Source: Branchiostoma floridae (lineage: Eukaryota > Chordata > Leptocardii > Amphioxiformes > Branchiostomatidae). Taken from it: a stretch of 64,000 nucleotides of DNA. The DNA lies in NCBI RefSeq assembly GCF_000003815.2, contig NC_049980.1:1170206-1234205 (forward strand). The letters run 5' to 3'. This document shows, piece after piece, positions 45,405 to 63,571 of this stretch. Made by a program: the position numbers and the translations under genes. The notes beneath the pieces are model-generated. The model was not told where the DNA came from, did not search any database, and saw nothing but the letters and a program-made list of their open reading frames with translations. Each line of letters opens with the position of its first letter. Position 1 is the stretch's first letter.

Positions 45405-47789
45405 TGTGGGAGAGTATTCCTGTTTCGTCAAGGTGATTTTCCTCTGGGCAACTTGTGCAATGTGAAAATGCTCTAGTTTAGATTGTCAGACTTTGCTAAT
45501 CTGTGTACCATCTATCAAGGTTAGTTAACATCGATAACTAGAGTTAACTAACTAGGATAGTGCCCAGGTTAGACCCTTTGTCAAAAGCAATGCAAACCAA
45601 CCTACAGTCTGGCTGTCCCTGGTTTCTTAAGCTTTGACCTGTACTTTTTCAACCAGAATCGTCAATAGCAACGGTGGAAATATGAATAGTCATGCAGCTA
45701 TCAACCTGCTTGGACCAAATGTGCTTGCATAACTTGGGTTGGGTAGAAAAACAAATGGACTCAACGGAGCAAACAGGTCTAAGGTTAAGAAACCGAAGGA
45801 CACAGTATTAATGTTAAATGGGCTTTATGTACACGTATATGTACCCTCTAGAATAATTTAACATTTAGGAATGTAGTACTTTTCTGCAGTTGCTGCAAGC
45901 TTCAGAAAACTTACATTTAAAGTCGTTATTCTGATCATTATAATATGAAGAACTTGGTAGACATCAGTTCATTTCTAACTGTTTCATCACAATCCATATC
46001 TAATCCATATTTTACTTTCACCACACTTTCACCATTTGTGAAGTAGCTTTAATTTAAAGTTAGCCTTCTTAGCAGGCTCTGTGAGTTGGGCTTTTTTTGG
46101 GGGTCTTATAGTATGTTTTTTTTATCTGATCGCATATCAGTTCAACTGCTCTTTGTGCAATAGAACCAATATGCCATCAGAAATAGGCATTATGTTATAA
46201 GCCAAAAAATCCCAACTCCTAGGGCCTGCTACAAATGCTGCTTTTAAGCCAGCATCTGGGGAATATGCTTGTTAAGGGCAGGTTTTTGTACATTTGCATA
46301 CAAGAAAGTACCTAAGAAACATTTAGCACATGTAGCATAGCCTTTTCTAGATCTATAGAGGATAAGTACATTATATGTTCACTCCATCTACAGTACCATA
46401 TTTGTTCCTAGTTTCTGTCTTATGTATTCTGTCAGAATCCTTGTCCTGCTACGCTGTTTTCAGTTCAGATCACTTCAGGGCAGCATCATGTGAAAGCTTG
46501 CCCACCTCCTCTTTTTACTATCTATGCATGTTGGTTTTGGAGTGCAGTTCTGTTGAATTGCACATATACTTTAGTAGTCTATTGGTAGACTTTAGAGAAA
46601 CAGGGCACGTGCCAGTAGCTATATACATCATGGACATAGCTCTTTGCTGTGATTTCTCATGTATCGGAAAGCATACTTCCTTTTTTGCTGTGATTTCTCA
46701 TATATAGGAAAGCATTCTTTGATATACATTGCTGATACTATTATGTGCATTTGTAGTTTGCGATGACTTTAAATAGACTGTGAAACCCCTTTAAAGGTAT
46801 GCCTTGCGCACTTCCCTTTCTTCTTTGCTGACTTATACTGTAAAAGCACATTTTATAGGTCCTTGTTGACATTTATTCACAAGTTCAAAGGTGGGAGCTT
46901 AGGCAAAGCTATTGAAGAATACAGTAACTGGTAAAACAAGACAGAACTTCTGTGCTTAGGTATTCATGTAACAGCAAATATATCAACTCTAGTGCTAGTA
47001 TAGTGGACTTTGACAATGCCTCAAGTCTCTCAACTCCAAAATCCTAGTACATGTATCTTCTTTCTTTAATTTTCTACCAGTATCTCAACTTGTGGTTTTC
47101 CATCTCTTCCCATTGCAGTTTTATGACGGATATGTCCGACTCAAGAAAAATTTGGTGTTAAAACTAGATGTAGTGTGGAAATTTGAAAATCAATAAAGTG
47201 GTTGTAGTGTACACTGTTGTTTCATTCTATTCTTGTCATTGATTTACTCCTGAATGTTGTGCATAAAGTATATGCAGAGGGGCCTGGTATAATCGCTTTT
47301 TCTTGTTGGGCCAGTCTGGAAAAATCAGTGGACCGATGAGAAACAATTAGATCATACCTACAGGCGTCCACACGTCTTGGGGCTTACCAATCCAGGAAAA
47401 TAAAGAGCAGAGTTAATAGTTATTTCTACAGTCTAACATAAAAAGACAGTGTTGTTTACATGATTTGGCATCCTTCTGTCTCAGAAGACAATGGTAGGCA
47501 GACAGGGTGGGTTAGGCGCCCCGTCTGCCTGGCCTGCACGTGACTTTTTAAGGTAAAGGAGGGGTGTGCACTTCCTTCTCCACCCTCTCGTCTACAGGCG
47601 CACTAAGTCTCATGGGCAAGAACTGTGTGCAACGTACAAGATGACCACAGCACATGCAGGTTTGTTGTTCGAAGTTTCCATCTCCTAGAAGGAATTCCGA
47701 CCTAGGATGCATGGGGTTCCTCCTACCTGACTCCTGTATGTCGGGTAGGTCAAGCCCGAACATGCCCCTGTGGTCTGCCACTGCCACTA
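45405..47789. other. no gene seen
   Basis: AT-rich intergenic or long 3' UTR sequence. At 46632-46714 a block with 'tgctgtgatttctcat' is tandemly doubled. A second AATAAA lies near 47192, followed by a GT-rich stretch. Confidence 0.4.
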
Positions 47790-47945
47790 GCCGCAGCTAG
47801 GTACTCATTTACACCTGAGTTAAGTGAGGAAAGTCGTGTACAGTGCCTTTTCCAAGGACACAAGATCGGTGACACGGCAGCCGGATTCAAACTCAGGACA
47901 TCTTGGGCCGGAGCCCAATGCACTGCCGATTGCCGATCTCACTAT
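47790..47945 (-). mobile_element. tRNA-derived SINE, inverted copy
   Basis: On the minus strand: B-box-like 'gagtttgaatcc', 'gtgtccttggaaaaggcac', then 'ctcaggtgtaaatgagta', as in 39688-39870. The A-box side is decayed; a possible tail runs on to about 47550. Confidence 0.65.
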
Positions 47946-49051
47946 TTACAGGATGATAGGATTTTAATACACCAATGGGAGTTGGATCAGTATTCTACCA
48001 AACAGATTCCTTTGTAGGAAAATGGACAATTGTTTGGGTATCATCCATTCACAAGTTTTCACAACCAGGTCCGTACCTGAATTACCTGAAATTCCATACG
48101 GATACCCAACTCTATCAAAATGCTGATGCAATTCTTTTGGTCTCCCATTGGTTTGGCCTGGCCACTGCCCTATTCTTTCCGAGCTCCGGTAGAAATAGGA
48201 TGGTATCCAGGCTACGCTGCTTTCCTTTACAAGCAAGAGGCAACACAAATCTGACTTTTTGGTACTAAGGCCAGAAGAAATTATGCATGACTGGAAAACA
48301 TGAAAAGATCATTATTTCTATCTTATCCTGTGTCTGCTCTATCTTTGACAACAGAGTAAGATCAGAAGCCCAATAGGGCAATCTTGTCAACTCATTTTGT
48401 CACATATGAAGATTATGTTTTCACCAGCATTTGGTTGGTTTGTTATCATTTGAAATGTCTTATATTTCTGGGTTATCATTATTCCATGGGTCTAAGGAGT
48501 AGCTTAGGACAAAGATGTGGAAACAGGCAAAAGTCACGTAGATTCTTACCAACATCTGACCATTTCCCAAATTTATCCTGTCGCTTGAGAAACTATTGAT
48601 CTTGCAATTCCTACCAATCGAAATGGCCTTTCCCTTTCACGCTTCCTTGCTGGTTGCCCTAGAACTACAGTAGTGACAAACCAAATAAATGGAGCATAAT
48701 GTGCGAGTGTTTGAAATATTTTAATGAAATTATCCAATTTCTTTGTTGTGCTCTCATTTCTTACTACATGCCTTTGAACATAACATTATTTTTTCACCAG
48801 ACAAGAACTACAAGGTGACCAACAAGTTCGTCTTACAGAGACTTTCCATATTGGAAGAAGATTTAGTTTGAATCCACTTAAAGATACATAGGTGTTTTCC
48901 TGGACAATTCTCTAGTTCATGTCTTTACAAATATGAGCCTGGCCTTAAGAATGACGTAAACTTCAGAAGTATGCTCTCAAGATACTCTACTTACATATAG
49001 AAAACACTTGACTACTCCTTGTGACAAGGACGTTACTATGACAACAGGTAA
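47946..49051. other. no gene seen; 3' flank of psma4
   Basis: Includes the dispersed 'aaatggac' repeat at 47995-48105. No plausible coding exon was found. Confidence 0.4.
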
Positions 49052-54256
<5,205 letters not shown>

Positions 54257-54289
54257 GTTGGTATCCCAGGATGCACTATGCACGGCCTA

Positions 54290-54320
54290 CTTGGTCTAGT
54301 GCGCATGCGTAAGAAGGAGG
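54290..54320 (-). promoter_or_regulatory. psma4 promoter with NRF1-like site
   Basis: 'tgcgcatgcg' at 54300-54309, about 45 bases upstream of the start codon, fits the NRF1 palindrome seen in many TATA-less housekeeping genes. Confidence 0.5.
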
Positions 54321-54540
54321 GTCTATTTTGGACTATACCATATCGGTTCGGAGGGGTGGACAGAAAAATCAGACAGAAACCTGAAAAGTCAACACTTTGT
54401 CCAGAACTTTCGGAATGGAATTATTACCTTCGCATAGAAGGTTATATTTTGGGTAGAAAATTTGTGTTGTGTCCCAATATGTAACGTTAACGTTTGGTCA
54501 ATCGCATATAACTCGAGTAGCTGTGGATGGAATTTCATGA

Positions 54541-54690
54541 TACAGTCAAACCTGCCCAAGTGACCACCTCTTCTTAGCGACCACCTTGCCATTACGACCG
54601 CTTTTTTTCGGTCCCGAAACCACCTGGCCAACGCGACCGCCAAAAATTGGGACCGCACAGGACCAAATACCTGCCCATAACGGTCGCGTC
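54541..54690 (+). mobile_element. 'acagtcaaacctg' element, truncated copy 3
   Basis: 'tacagtcaaacctgcc' at the left, with 'cgaccgc' and 'gaccaccttgcc' inside as in related elements. No right end is visible. Confidence 0.55.
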
Positions 54691-55238
54691 ATTTTCAACC
54701 TTGAGGTGTTATCAATTTTCGATGCAATGTATCAGATCGTTATACAGTATGTAGTCCTCTTTCTGATCTGTATAGTTTAGTAACGATAAATCTCTACCTG
54801 TGTGGCATATAGATTGGTCTTGACCTAGCTACTGGGAACCACTACTCTAAGAACCAACCCCTGTACTGGGGAAGTACTCTACTACACTCAGATCAAGGAC
54901 CGAATCTATCTAGTGGTAGGATTCAGGCTTGTATATTTCTCTCACACACACCATAAACCAAGGCCAAAACATGAGGGTTCACGTTTACATTCCTTTTATT
55001 CTGACGCTTGTACGGTGGTTACAAATAGTCTCACATAAGAGAATGCACAGTACACATCAATGCAAGAATCACATCACAATACAATGCAAAGCACCTCAAT
55101 AGTAAATAGTTTCTAAGTATCCCAGGGACCCCCCAAAACATGAATTTGGACTGTCTAACCGCACATCATTAAGAACCGCCAAGGGCTCACAGCAAAACAC
55201 TAAGTGCTCACCACAATTTGTCGCCCGAGGTACAAGTC

Positions 55239-55481
55239 ATGTCGTCGCGCCGCTCAAAGACCCATCGGAAGCCCGGGAAACCCGACCGCCGACCGGCCGC
55301 CCCTCAAGGAGGTCGAGATCGGTTGTTCACAGTCGAAGTCCGAATACCAAAAGCCAAAGATACCCGGGTTTCTTGGGTATATAAAGAGAAACTTTCCATC
55401 AGAGAGAGATTTTACATAATGCCAAACGGAAACAGCGATTGGTTAGAAGAGCGGCGCCCACGTGGCTTGTTGACAACTTGA
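55239..55481 (+). CDS. unrecognised basic 80-residue frame
   Basis: ATG 55239 to a TGA at 55481. It encodes an Arg/Lys/Pro-rich start (MSSRRSKTHRKPGKPDRRPA) and a mixed second half (VSWVYKEKLSIRERF). The DNA is GC-rich against its neighbours. A TATA-like 'gggtatataaagag' lies inside the frame, which argues that it may be promoter sequence of an LTR rather than a gene. No family recognised. Confidence 0.2.
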   Translation: MSSRRSKTHRKPGKPDRRPAAPQGGRDRLFTVEVRIPKAKDTRVSWVYKEKLSIRERFYIMPNGNSDWLEERRPRGLLTT

Positions 55482-55981
55482 CGTCACAGAGACGCGCTAC
55501 CACCCTAACAGTGTGCGGCAGTCACAGGGAAGATACAATAGTCAATGACGGGGAAGGGCTCTAATAAGGGGTGATTCAGCATTAAGAGTATAGGGCTCTA
55601 GTTATCCTCACTACACCATCCCCCCCTACGGCGATGATGCGTCCCTGCATCATAAAAGGTAACACCAGCAATAGAAGGAATGCAGTAGATAATATAACAA
55701 TAAGTACAATTAGTATAAAAATATAAGTATATGTTGTACAAAGCAACGGGGTAGTCAAACAGAGTGAACAGTACGTAAAGTGGGCGGCCCCCACTGTATG
55801 TCATGTGACCAGTAGCTAAGTACAGAAATCAATACAGGTAGCAACACAAGTACATAATCTGCGAACCTCAGTAGAATACAGAACATTGTCGGATAGTTGA
55901 AAGATAAACGCAGTGAGCGGTCCCCACTGGTTGTACAACTGTCGAGTTAATGAGGTTAAGAAAAAAAAACAACTTAACTAG

Positions 55982-56118
55982 AACAAATAGAAGCTTATTA
56001 ACTAAACAGGGAACAGAAAGTCCACAGGTGCCTAGTTTACTACGTTGGAACAAAAAATAGGAGCTTATTATCTAAACAGTGAACAAAAAGTCCACAGGTA
56101 ACTAGTTACCTACGTTGG
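55982..56118 (+). repeat. tandem repeat, about 67 bp x 2
   Basis: 'gaacaaatag..agcttatta..ctaaacag..gaaca.aaagtccacagg' is repeated at 55982 and 56049, and both units end 'ctacgttgg'. Confidence 0.75.
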
Positions 56119-58652
56119 AACAGACTACAGAAACGCCTCCCTAGCGGAGACCAAGGTTAAAGCCAGGAGGCAAATGACCTTGACCTACATATTTACAATG
56201 TGGGTGGCAGATGTTGGAAACCACAAACATTTTGAAAGAAAAACGTTACCGAAACCATAGGGTCGGTCGTTAGGAGAAAAGGAAATTTGTTTGGCTTTTT
56301 CAACGCATTTCAGGGTGTCCAAAAGGTGATCGAAAACGATTTGAATAGTTGTTCGGAATATAACGGTTTGGAGAGATCAAGAAAGAATTTGGAGTGTCGT
56401 TAACCACTTTTCTTCATAGCCAAAAAGGAAAATAGAGACCAATGGCACATCAGAACATAAAAAGAGACATAGAACATGAATACATGGTACATAAAACATA
56501 CAAAAATGCATTGAGTGTTGTGACCAGGACCACAGGTTGTGCAATGGGAAGTCGGCGATGGTTTAAACCGACCTGAGACTCAGGCACACGGGACAGGGAC
56601 ACCAGGAAGTCACCAGGGAAGAGCGAGCACGGAGGAGGGCGAACTCAGCAATCTATCACTGACTCTGCGTGAGAACTCTGACCTTACATCCTACCTCTTC
56701 TTTGAACGCCATAAAGATGCGAAAAGGAGGCCGGACTGACCAAACAGAAAAGGTATATACATATTTACAACATAGAAAAGGTATCACTTTTGACAACACT
56801 TTGATAATAAGAACAATAATAAAAGAAAGGGGTCGAGCCACTCAGACCCATAAAAACTTAAACAAGGCAGTGTTCAACTTGACCCTTGAAGCGCGACTTC
56901 ACAGGGAACCGCTGAACCACTAACCACCTAAAAAGTGACTTATACAGAGCGGGGGGAACACCCCTCTGCCTGTCACCCGGGAACTAAAAATGCTCTTAGT
57001 TTAACAACCTAATAACCTTGCTGGGACCGCCCAGGTAAACCGGCTTCGCGCACTCGAAACAGGGGAAGGCCTTTATGGGAAAGGAGGAGCCAAGAATCAT
57101 CGAACTGCAGAAACCTCTGTCACTCACAAACCGTAACCGTCTACTCAGATCGTTCGTTAGCACAAGGGAGGTCAAGACTGGACCCGTGCGCACGGGGGGT
57201 CAAGACCTGACACGTGCCTGTAGTCCACGAGGGTTTGGCGTTCACCATAGGCAGGAAACACACACAACAGGCAGGTGGTGGACGTCCGTTGGATATGTTG
57301 ACTGGAAGCGGCGAGTTAGATGTCACGGTGGCGCACACGCAGGTAGATGGCGTCAGGTGGGCCGTGGCGTTGTCGCTGTCAGGTACGGATGATAAAGCAC
57401 AGTCTCACACACTCAGATGACAGAGTCTCTGTAGGAACGTCAGGATCGACGGGAGACTGAAGACTGGCACTAGCCGATGACGGCGTGGCGGAGCGAAGAT
57501 GGTGACGCTCCCAGCATTGACGAGACGTGGCGACAGCATGATGTACGTGATGACAAAGTGACGGCACACGGCGTTGGAGAGGCCGTTGGCGGTACAGGTG
57601 TGATGACGGCGTAGCGGAGGTTGGTATACGCACCTGTCGTCGCTCACACAGCCTGGTGACGTATGGCGTGGTGGAGTGACGTGGTGCGGTCGGCGTCGCA
57701 GTCGCAGTTCATGTGGCTTCCTCACGTCTGGATTGACGGAGGGTGACAATGTGATGCGGTACACTGGCGTAGTAACACTGGCGACGGTGTGGGTAGCCGG
57801 ACGGGAAGACACACCTGTTGGTGGGCGTGGTGCAGACTCGGAGCTGAGTGTCCGGAAGACGTGACGTGATGACAAGAATCGCCGACTGTACTGTCCGAAT
57901 CGAACGTGTGCTGGAGTAGGACGGCCATTAGAAAGTGAGTGACGTTGGTAACGCATCGGGTAGGCCCAGTGCTAACCCGGCGACCCCCGTTTGGGGCGGA
58001 GGGGCTCTAGTAAACCACAAGGTGAGCAGAATTAGACCCTCCTTCCATATTTTAACCCGGCGTGGAAGCGGCGACGCCACAGGCCCCCCAGACCTGCAAT
58101 GTATTTGCTTTGCCCAGCCTCGACAAAGAACCCATATTTAAAGGGGCGTGGGTTTGTGACGCCCAAGGCTTCTACTCTAACATTTCATCATACATCCAAA
58201 ATCTAAACTAGAAACAACAACACATCAAATCAATTACACAAGTATGGCACGATGCAAGGGAGGGGTAGGGTACGGACTACACCGTAAGTCACGATTGATG
58301 ACCACCAAGCCAACCCAGAACCGGAGGCCAGCACAACACGGCGACAGAGGAGATGCCCAGCCGGTGTTCACCTGAAGAGAAATAAGCATTGCACGGGGTA
58401 GCGGCCACAGTCACAACAACAATACATGCATATAAACATAACCAATACGCATACAACAATAAAACACAAACGCTACAATAGAGCAGTGTCTCTGTCTTAA
58501 GAGTTCATAATGTCCAAATGAAGGTTGTTGAAACCACTTAGGGATGAACAGGATGCACGGTCGACCGGCTCAGGAAGGAACAGGACCGCCGCCAAGACGC
58601 TGAGGTCGACACGGACGCGATTGCGTAACAAGTTGCCGAAAGTGTGACACGT
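56119..58652. other. 3' flank of the retrotransposon, no firm gene; limits unresolved
   Basis: Lies downstream of the minus-strand pol frame. From 57400 to 57960 the sequence is built of short GC-rich quasi-repeats ('gatgacggcgt', 'cacctgt') that keep several overlapping frames open by composition. A minus-strand TATA-like 'cctttaaatatggg' at about 58133-58146 could belong to an LTR, but I could not define LTR ends because the 5' partner is not in the window. Confidence 0.3.
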
Positions 58653-58853
58653 TCAAGAGTCCGACGTGGTCACTTCCGGGGTTGGTGGTCTGGTACAGAG
58701 GCATAGCGTAAGTCCGATGCCAGTACCATTACCGTGGGGAGCTCTGGAACACTCTGGTCCATCAACGCGAAGAGTTAGACACTCACAAACGTCCGGTGTG
58801 TCTATCTCAATGTCGACAGCATAGTTTGGAGATGAAGGAGATGCAACATACAT
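58653..58853 (-). CDS. small Cys-containing frame after pol, unrecognised
   Basis: ATG 58853 to the stop at 58653, 66 residues, beginning MYVASPSSPNYAVDIEIDTP and holding four or five Cys. It starts about 55 bases after the pol stop on the same strand, so it may be a short third frame of the retrotransposon or chance. No membrane segment or known domain is visible. Confidence 0.2.
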   Translation of the reverse strand: MYVASPSSPNYAVDIEIDTPDVCECLTLRVDGPECSRAPHGNGTGIGLTLCLCTRPPTPEVTTSDS

Positions 58854-58910
58854 AAGTCCGTAGTTACACACCTACTGTCACTGGAACTGAGCCTACACAA
58901 GTCAGACAGC

Positions 58911-61900
58911 TCAGTCAGAGTCAGAATCATCACTAGCACTGCTGTCAAACGCGTCCGAGGGAAACACGAAGTCAGAGAGATATGCTGGAAGGTTGATGGA
59001 CCGCGAAGGACGCGTCCGGCGATCCGTCGTCATGGCTGGGTCCGAGGCAGCTAGTAAGTCAGGATACGATGACGTCGGTGACGGGACAGGAGCCCCAGGG
59101 GATGGCGACTGGTCAGGATACGATGACGTCGCTGACGGGCCAGGAACCACAGGGGATGACTCCGCCGACTGGTCAGGGTACGATGACGTCGCTGACGTCC
59201 CCGGGCATGATGATGTTGCCCCGGGGCTCGGCGGAGACGTGGTGATCGGCGTCCCGTCGGGTGGTTGGGGTGTCGGTCCATCTCTGGCGGGGTCGGCGGG
59301 AGTTGATGCCGTTGTGGTGGCCTGGTTCTGTGCCTGTATAGTAAGAGGACGAGAAACAGAGGGACTTTGTCCCGGGTTACGGGCGTCCCCGGTCGGGACG
59401 GGCTGTTCCCTGGGTCGGGTCCGACGTTGACGTCTGCGTCTGGGGGGAAGAAAATCTGGATCTTCGACCTGGGGGATAAGGAGTTTTAAGTCCTCGAAAT
59501 GGGCCGTCACCTCTTCTCGACGCCCTCTGTTATTCCTGAGCCTATAGGCAGAATCACCGATTCTGGCTACTACCGTGTAAGGCCCGGAATACTTTTTTCC
59601 CAGCTTTCTAACTAATCCCTTCTTAATAGAGTGTTTTAAGCGGAGCACTTGATCTCCGATTTCATAAGGTTTACCGTGAATTTTCTTATCATAGAGCTCC
59701 TTTTGACGTCCTTGTGCGGTTTTGGTATTTTGCTGAACTAAAGAAAAAATTTCAGGGAGTCTTTTGTTGAGATCTGTCACGTACTCAGGAATTGTGACAG
59801 ATGGGAGGGGCTCGCCCGTCAACAACTGAGGCGGTAAACGGGCTTCTCGACCATGCATGAGGAAGTATGGAGTAAAGCCGGTAGAGGCGTGTACACTAGT
59901 GTTATACGCAAACTTGACGGACGGCAAATGTTCGTCCCAATCATTTTGGTTGTAATTGCTATAAGCACGCAAAATAGCCCCAAGGGTCCTGTTGAAACGC
60001 TCCACTAACCCATCTCCCTGGGGATGATGAGGAGCGGTGAACGTTTTATGGATTTTAAGCAGTGCACACAGTTGTTGGACCAAAACGGCATCAAAAGTGC
60101 GTCCACGGTCAGTATGCAGAGACTCTGGTGGACCGTGCACACAGACCCACCCCTTAAAAAAAACGTGAGCTGACGCCATTGCCGTGGCATCGGGCAGTGG
60201 AAAAATTTCAACCCATTTGGTGTAGTAATCCGAGACAACCAAGATGTGCTTGTTACCGTTTCTGGACTTGGGAAGCGGCCCCAACAAGTCCATTGCAACC
60301 CTTTCATTTGGGTACCCCACTACCGAGGGATGCAGGGGAGCCCGCGGGCGCTGGTTACCTGTTTTGGTCTGCTGGCAAATCAGACAACCCTTAACATAGG
60401 CAGTGACATCCGACGATACCTTTGGCCAGAAGTAAGAGATTTTTATCTTAGCAAGGGTCTTTTCTATGCCAAGATGTCCACCAAGTGGGTCATCATGGCA
60501 CATACGCATAATATGTTGCTTGAAGGGTTGAGGGACCAACAGCTGATAGATAGGTGGTAATTTGTTAGGACGTATCCACTTACGATACAAGACGTTATCA
60601 CGAAAAAGAAGGTTATCCCAATCGGCATACAGGGAGCGCTGTGCCCGTGTCAGTCGTAAGTAATTAGCGCCGACAGGGCGGACCCCAAGGGCTTTGTCGG
60701 ACACAAGTTGCTTTAAGACAGGATCTGCTCTTTGCTTAGCTGCCAAATCAGCGGGTCTACAAAGGGTTAAAGGCAGGGGGGGATTGCGCGCCTGTACAAC
60801 ATTTACAATAGAGGGAGCTTCTACTGACTCTCTCATATCAAGATCAGGGGGTCTACATGCCTGTACAACATTTACAATAGAGGGAGCCTCTTCTGACTCA
60901 CTCGTATCAAGGCCACATTGAGGGCAACGGCTCATAACGTCAGCATTGATATGTTTGGACCCAGGCCTGTGCTCGACATGGTAATTATAGGGGGAAAGAC
61001 GCAATATCCAACGGGCATACTGTCCCGGTGGATCCCTCATATTTACAAGATACTTTAGGGCGGTATTATCCGTTCGTAACAAAAAAGGGTGCGGGCCCAA
61101 CAGGTAGCACTCGTGTTTAGTCACCACTTCTACTGCCGCTAACATTTCTCGGCGATGAACACAGTACTTACGCTCAGCTGCTGACAAGGACCTACTATAG
61201 TACAGGATTACACGTTCCAAACCGTCCTGAAGCTGGCTAATGACCCCCCCAACGCCAACGTCTGACGCATCAGTATCAACTATAAAAGGTTTGTCGAAGT
61301 CTGGGTAACCTAACACCGGCGTCGTGGTGAGTGCAGATTTAAGAGTCTGGAAAGCGACCTCGCACTCCGACGACCAAACAAACTTAGTGCCCTTACATGT
61401 GAGGCTAGTCAGGGGTTTAGCTATTTGCGAGAAGTTACGAATGAACTTTCTGTAGTAGTTAGCAAGTCCCAAAAACTGTTGAACATGTTTTACCTTTTGA
61501 GGAGTGGGCCAAGCAGATACAGCTTGGACCTTTGACGGGTCAGTTTGGACACCTTGAGCAGAGATAATGTGGCCAAGGAACTCGACTTGTAATTGTAGGA
61601 ATTTACACTTCGAAGGATTGAGGCTTAGATTAGCTTCACGGAAGCGCCGGAACACGGCCCTGAGACCAGCCAAGTGGTCCTCGAGGCCCAGTTTAGAGTG
61701 GACAATCACATCATCAAGGTAGGCTAAACAGGTATGTGGTTGTAATCCCCGGAGAACAGTTTCCATTAGCCGTGCAAATGTTGACGGCGCATTGACCAAT
61801 CCAAACCCCATTACGTTGTACTCATACAATCCAGCAAAGGTTGAAAAAGCTGTTTTTTCCCTGGCTGAGGGGGCAAGTTTAATTTGATGGTAACCCGACC

Positions 61901-62031
61901 TCAAGTCCAATGTTGAAAAAAGACAGGACCCGGACAGAGAATCAAGTGTATCGTCAATACGAGGGAGTGGCCAGGAACACTTCTTGGTTACGGAATTTAA
62001 TTGCCTGTAGTCAATACACATACGCTTAGCG
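58911..62031 (-). mobile_element. Ty3/gypsy-type LTR retrotransposon pol (partial)
   Basis: An uninterrupted frame of at least 1036 codons runs out of the gap at 62032. Counting from Met 62021: reverse transcriptase with YLDD at 101-104, RNase H with DTDAS near 249-253, an integrase zinc finger (H509, H516, C546, C549), a catalytic DDE triad at about D578, D638 and E674, and a GPY-type module at about 813-815. This order (RT, RNase H, integrase) is that of Metaviridae. A Pro/Ser/Thr-rich tail (about 855-1036) with repeated TSSYPD ends in an acidic run. The real start, the protease and Gag lie in or beyond the gap. The frame is intact, so the copy is young. No paired LTRs were identified. Confidence 0.92.
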
Positions 62032-62674
62032 NNNNNNNNNNNNNNNNNNNNNNNNNNNNNNNNNNNNNNNNNNNNNNNNNNNNNNNNNNNNNNNNNNNNN
62101 NNNNNNNNNNNNNNNNNNNNNNNNNNNNNNNNNNNNNNNNNNNNNNNNNNNNNNNNNNNNNNNNNNNNNNNNNNNNNNNNNNNNNNNNNNNNNNNNNNNN
62201 NNNNNNNNNNNNNNNNNNNNNNNNNNNNNNNNNNNNNNNNNNNNNNNNNNNNNNNNNNNNNNNNNNNNNNNNNNNNNNNNNNNNNNNNNNNNNNNNNNNN
62301 NNNNNNNNNNNNNNNNNNNNNNNNNNNNNNNNNNNNNNNNNNNNNNNNNNNNNNNNNNNNNNNNNNNNNNNNNNNNNNNNNNNNNNNNNNNNNNNNNNNN
62401 NNNNNNNNNNNNNNNNNNNNNNNNNNNNNNNNNNNNNNNNNNNNNNNNNNNNNNNNNNNNNNNNNNNNNNNNNNNNNNNNNNNNNNNNNNNNNNNNNNNN
62501 NNNNNNNNNNNNNNNNNNNNNNNNNNNNNNNNNNNNNNNNNNNNNNNNNNNNNNNNNNNNNNNNNNNNNNNNNNNNNNNNNNNNNNNNNNNNNNNNNNNN
62601 NNNNNNNNNNNNNNNNNNNNNNNNNNNNNNNNNNNNNNNNNNNNNNNNNNNNNNNNNNNNNNNNNNNNNNNNNN
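62032..62674. other. assembly gap (643 N)
   Basis: It interrupts the retrotransposon. At this size it is too short to hold the missing RT start, protease and a full Gag, so the copy is 5' truncated, rearranged, or the gap is mis-sized. Confidence 0.95.
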
Positions 62675-63571
62675 GTACTAGAGGTCGTGGAAAAACATCA
62701 GATCACGGTGGTCACAAACTACCGAAAAAAAAAATGAAGAGATAAGGAAAAACGTCACGCAGTGCCAGACAACCTGTACTAGTGGCCGGGAAAAAACATC
62801 AGAACACGAGCTGAGAGAGTACTGCAAAAACTTAAAACGAAGGGAGGAGACGGAAATTACCCAAAATAACTACCAGAGCCAGTCCCCTGTACTGGTGGCC
62901 GGAGAAAGGGAGAGGGTAGGCAAAACTCGATGAGTGCCAGCCTAAAAAGGTGAAAATGAGAAGGTAAAACAGAACGTAGGCCGGCACAGGTCTTTCGTAC
63001 AAAACCCAGAAACCAAGCTGGAAAAAAGGAAGGGGAACGGAACCTGAAAATGTAACTGAGAGAATGCCGTGCCCAGTATTACATAGCCGGGGAGGAAAGA
63101 AAAAGAACAATACCTGAAATATGGGGAACTGGGAGACAGTCGCAAATTATGAAGGCACGAGCGGCAGACACCAACGGAAGATCGAGAGCGTGGCCGACAC
63201 TGACAAGGTTTTTGAAAGAAGTGTCCCCAGTTCAGGGTCGGCAGCAGGTATGAGATGACCATGGCCGTGGGCAGAAATTGGGGAGGCGAACGAGATCAAG
63301 GTCAGAAAGAAGGGTTAAAAACGGAATGTGTGAAAGAGCACGATCCGAGCAGCGGTGCGCCACCAGAAGACCCGAAGGGCGGCTAGATGACAGGAGCGGA
63401 AATGAAAGAAGTTGGCTGTGAGGAGGAACGGATGCTGGAGAAGGGAAAGATGATACGGATGGGTGTGATGGGGAAGATGGAGATGAGAGAGAGATGCTGG
63501 AGGGGAAGAAAGGTGGGGTAAATCAGGAATGGTTAGGAGGAGAGCGTCGGGGTGAAGCAAGAGAGGGAGGG
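62675..63571. repeat. purine-rich stretch with a roughly 105-bp quasi-repeat
   Basis: 'gtactagaggtcgtgg', 'gtactagtggccggg' and 'gtactggtggccgga' recur at 62675, 62777 and about 62890, followed by 'aaaaacatcaga' in the first two. The rest to 63571 is purine-rich on the plus strand with no convincing frame. Confidence 0.45.

Noticed and set aside
47548-47787. 79-codon minus-strand frame
   Set aside because: Lies in the probable tail of a SINE copy; similar sequence recurs as non-coding repeat.
57405-57956. 183-codon minus-strand frame rich in Arg, Pro, Ser and His
   Set aside because: It rests on GC-rich quasi-repeats with several overlapping open frames on both strands; composition explains it.
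58993-59430. 145-codon plus-strand frame, and the minus-strand frame at 59051-59281
   Set aside because: Both are shadows of the repetitive tail of the retrotransposon pol frame.
62001-62681. 226-codon frame
   Set aside because: It consists almost wholly of N and has no meaning.
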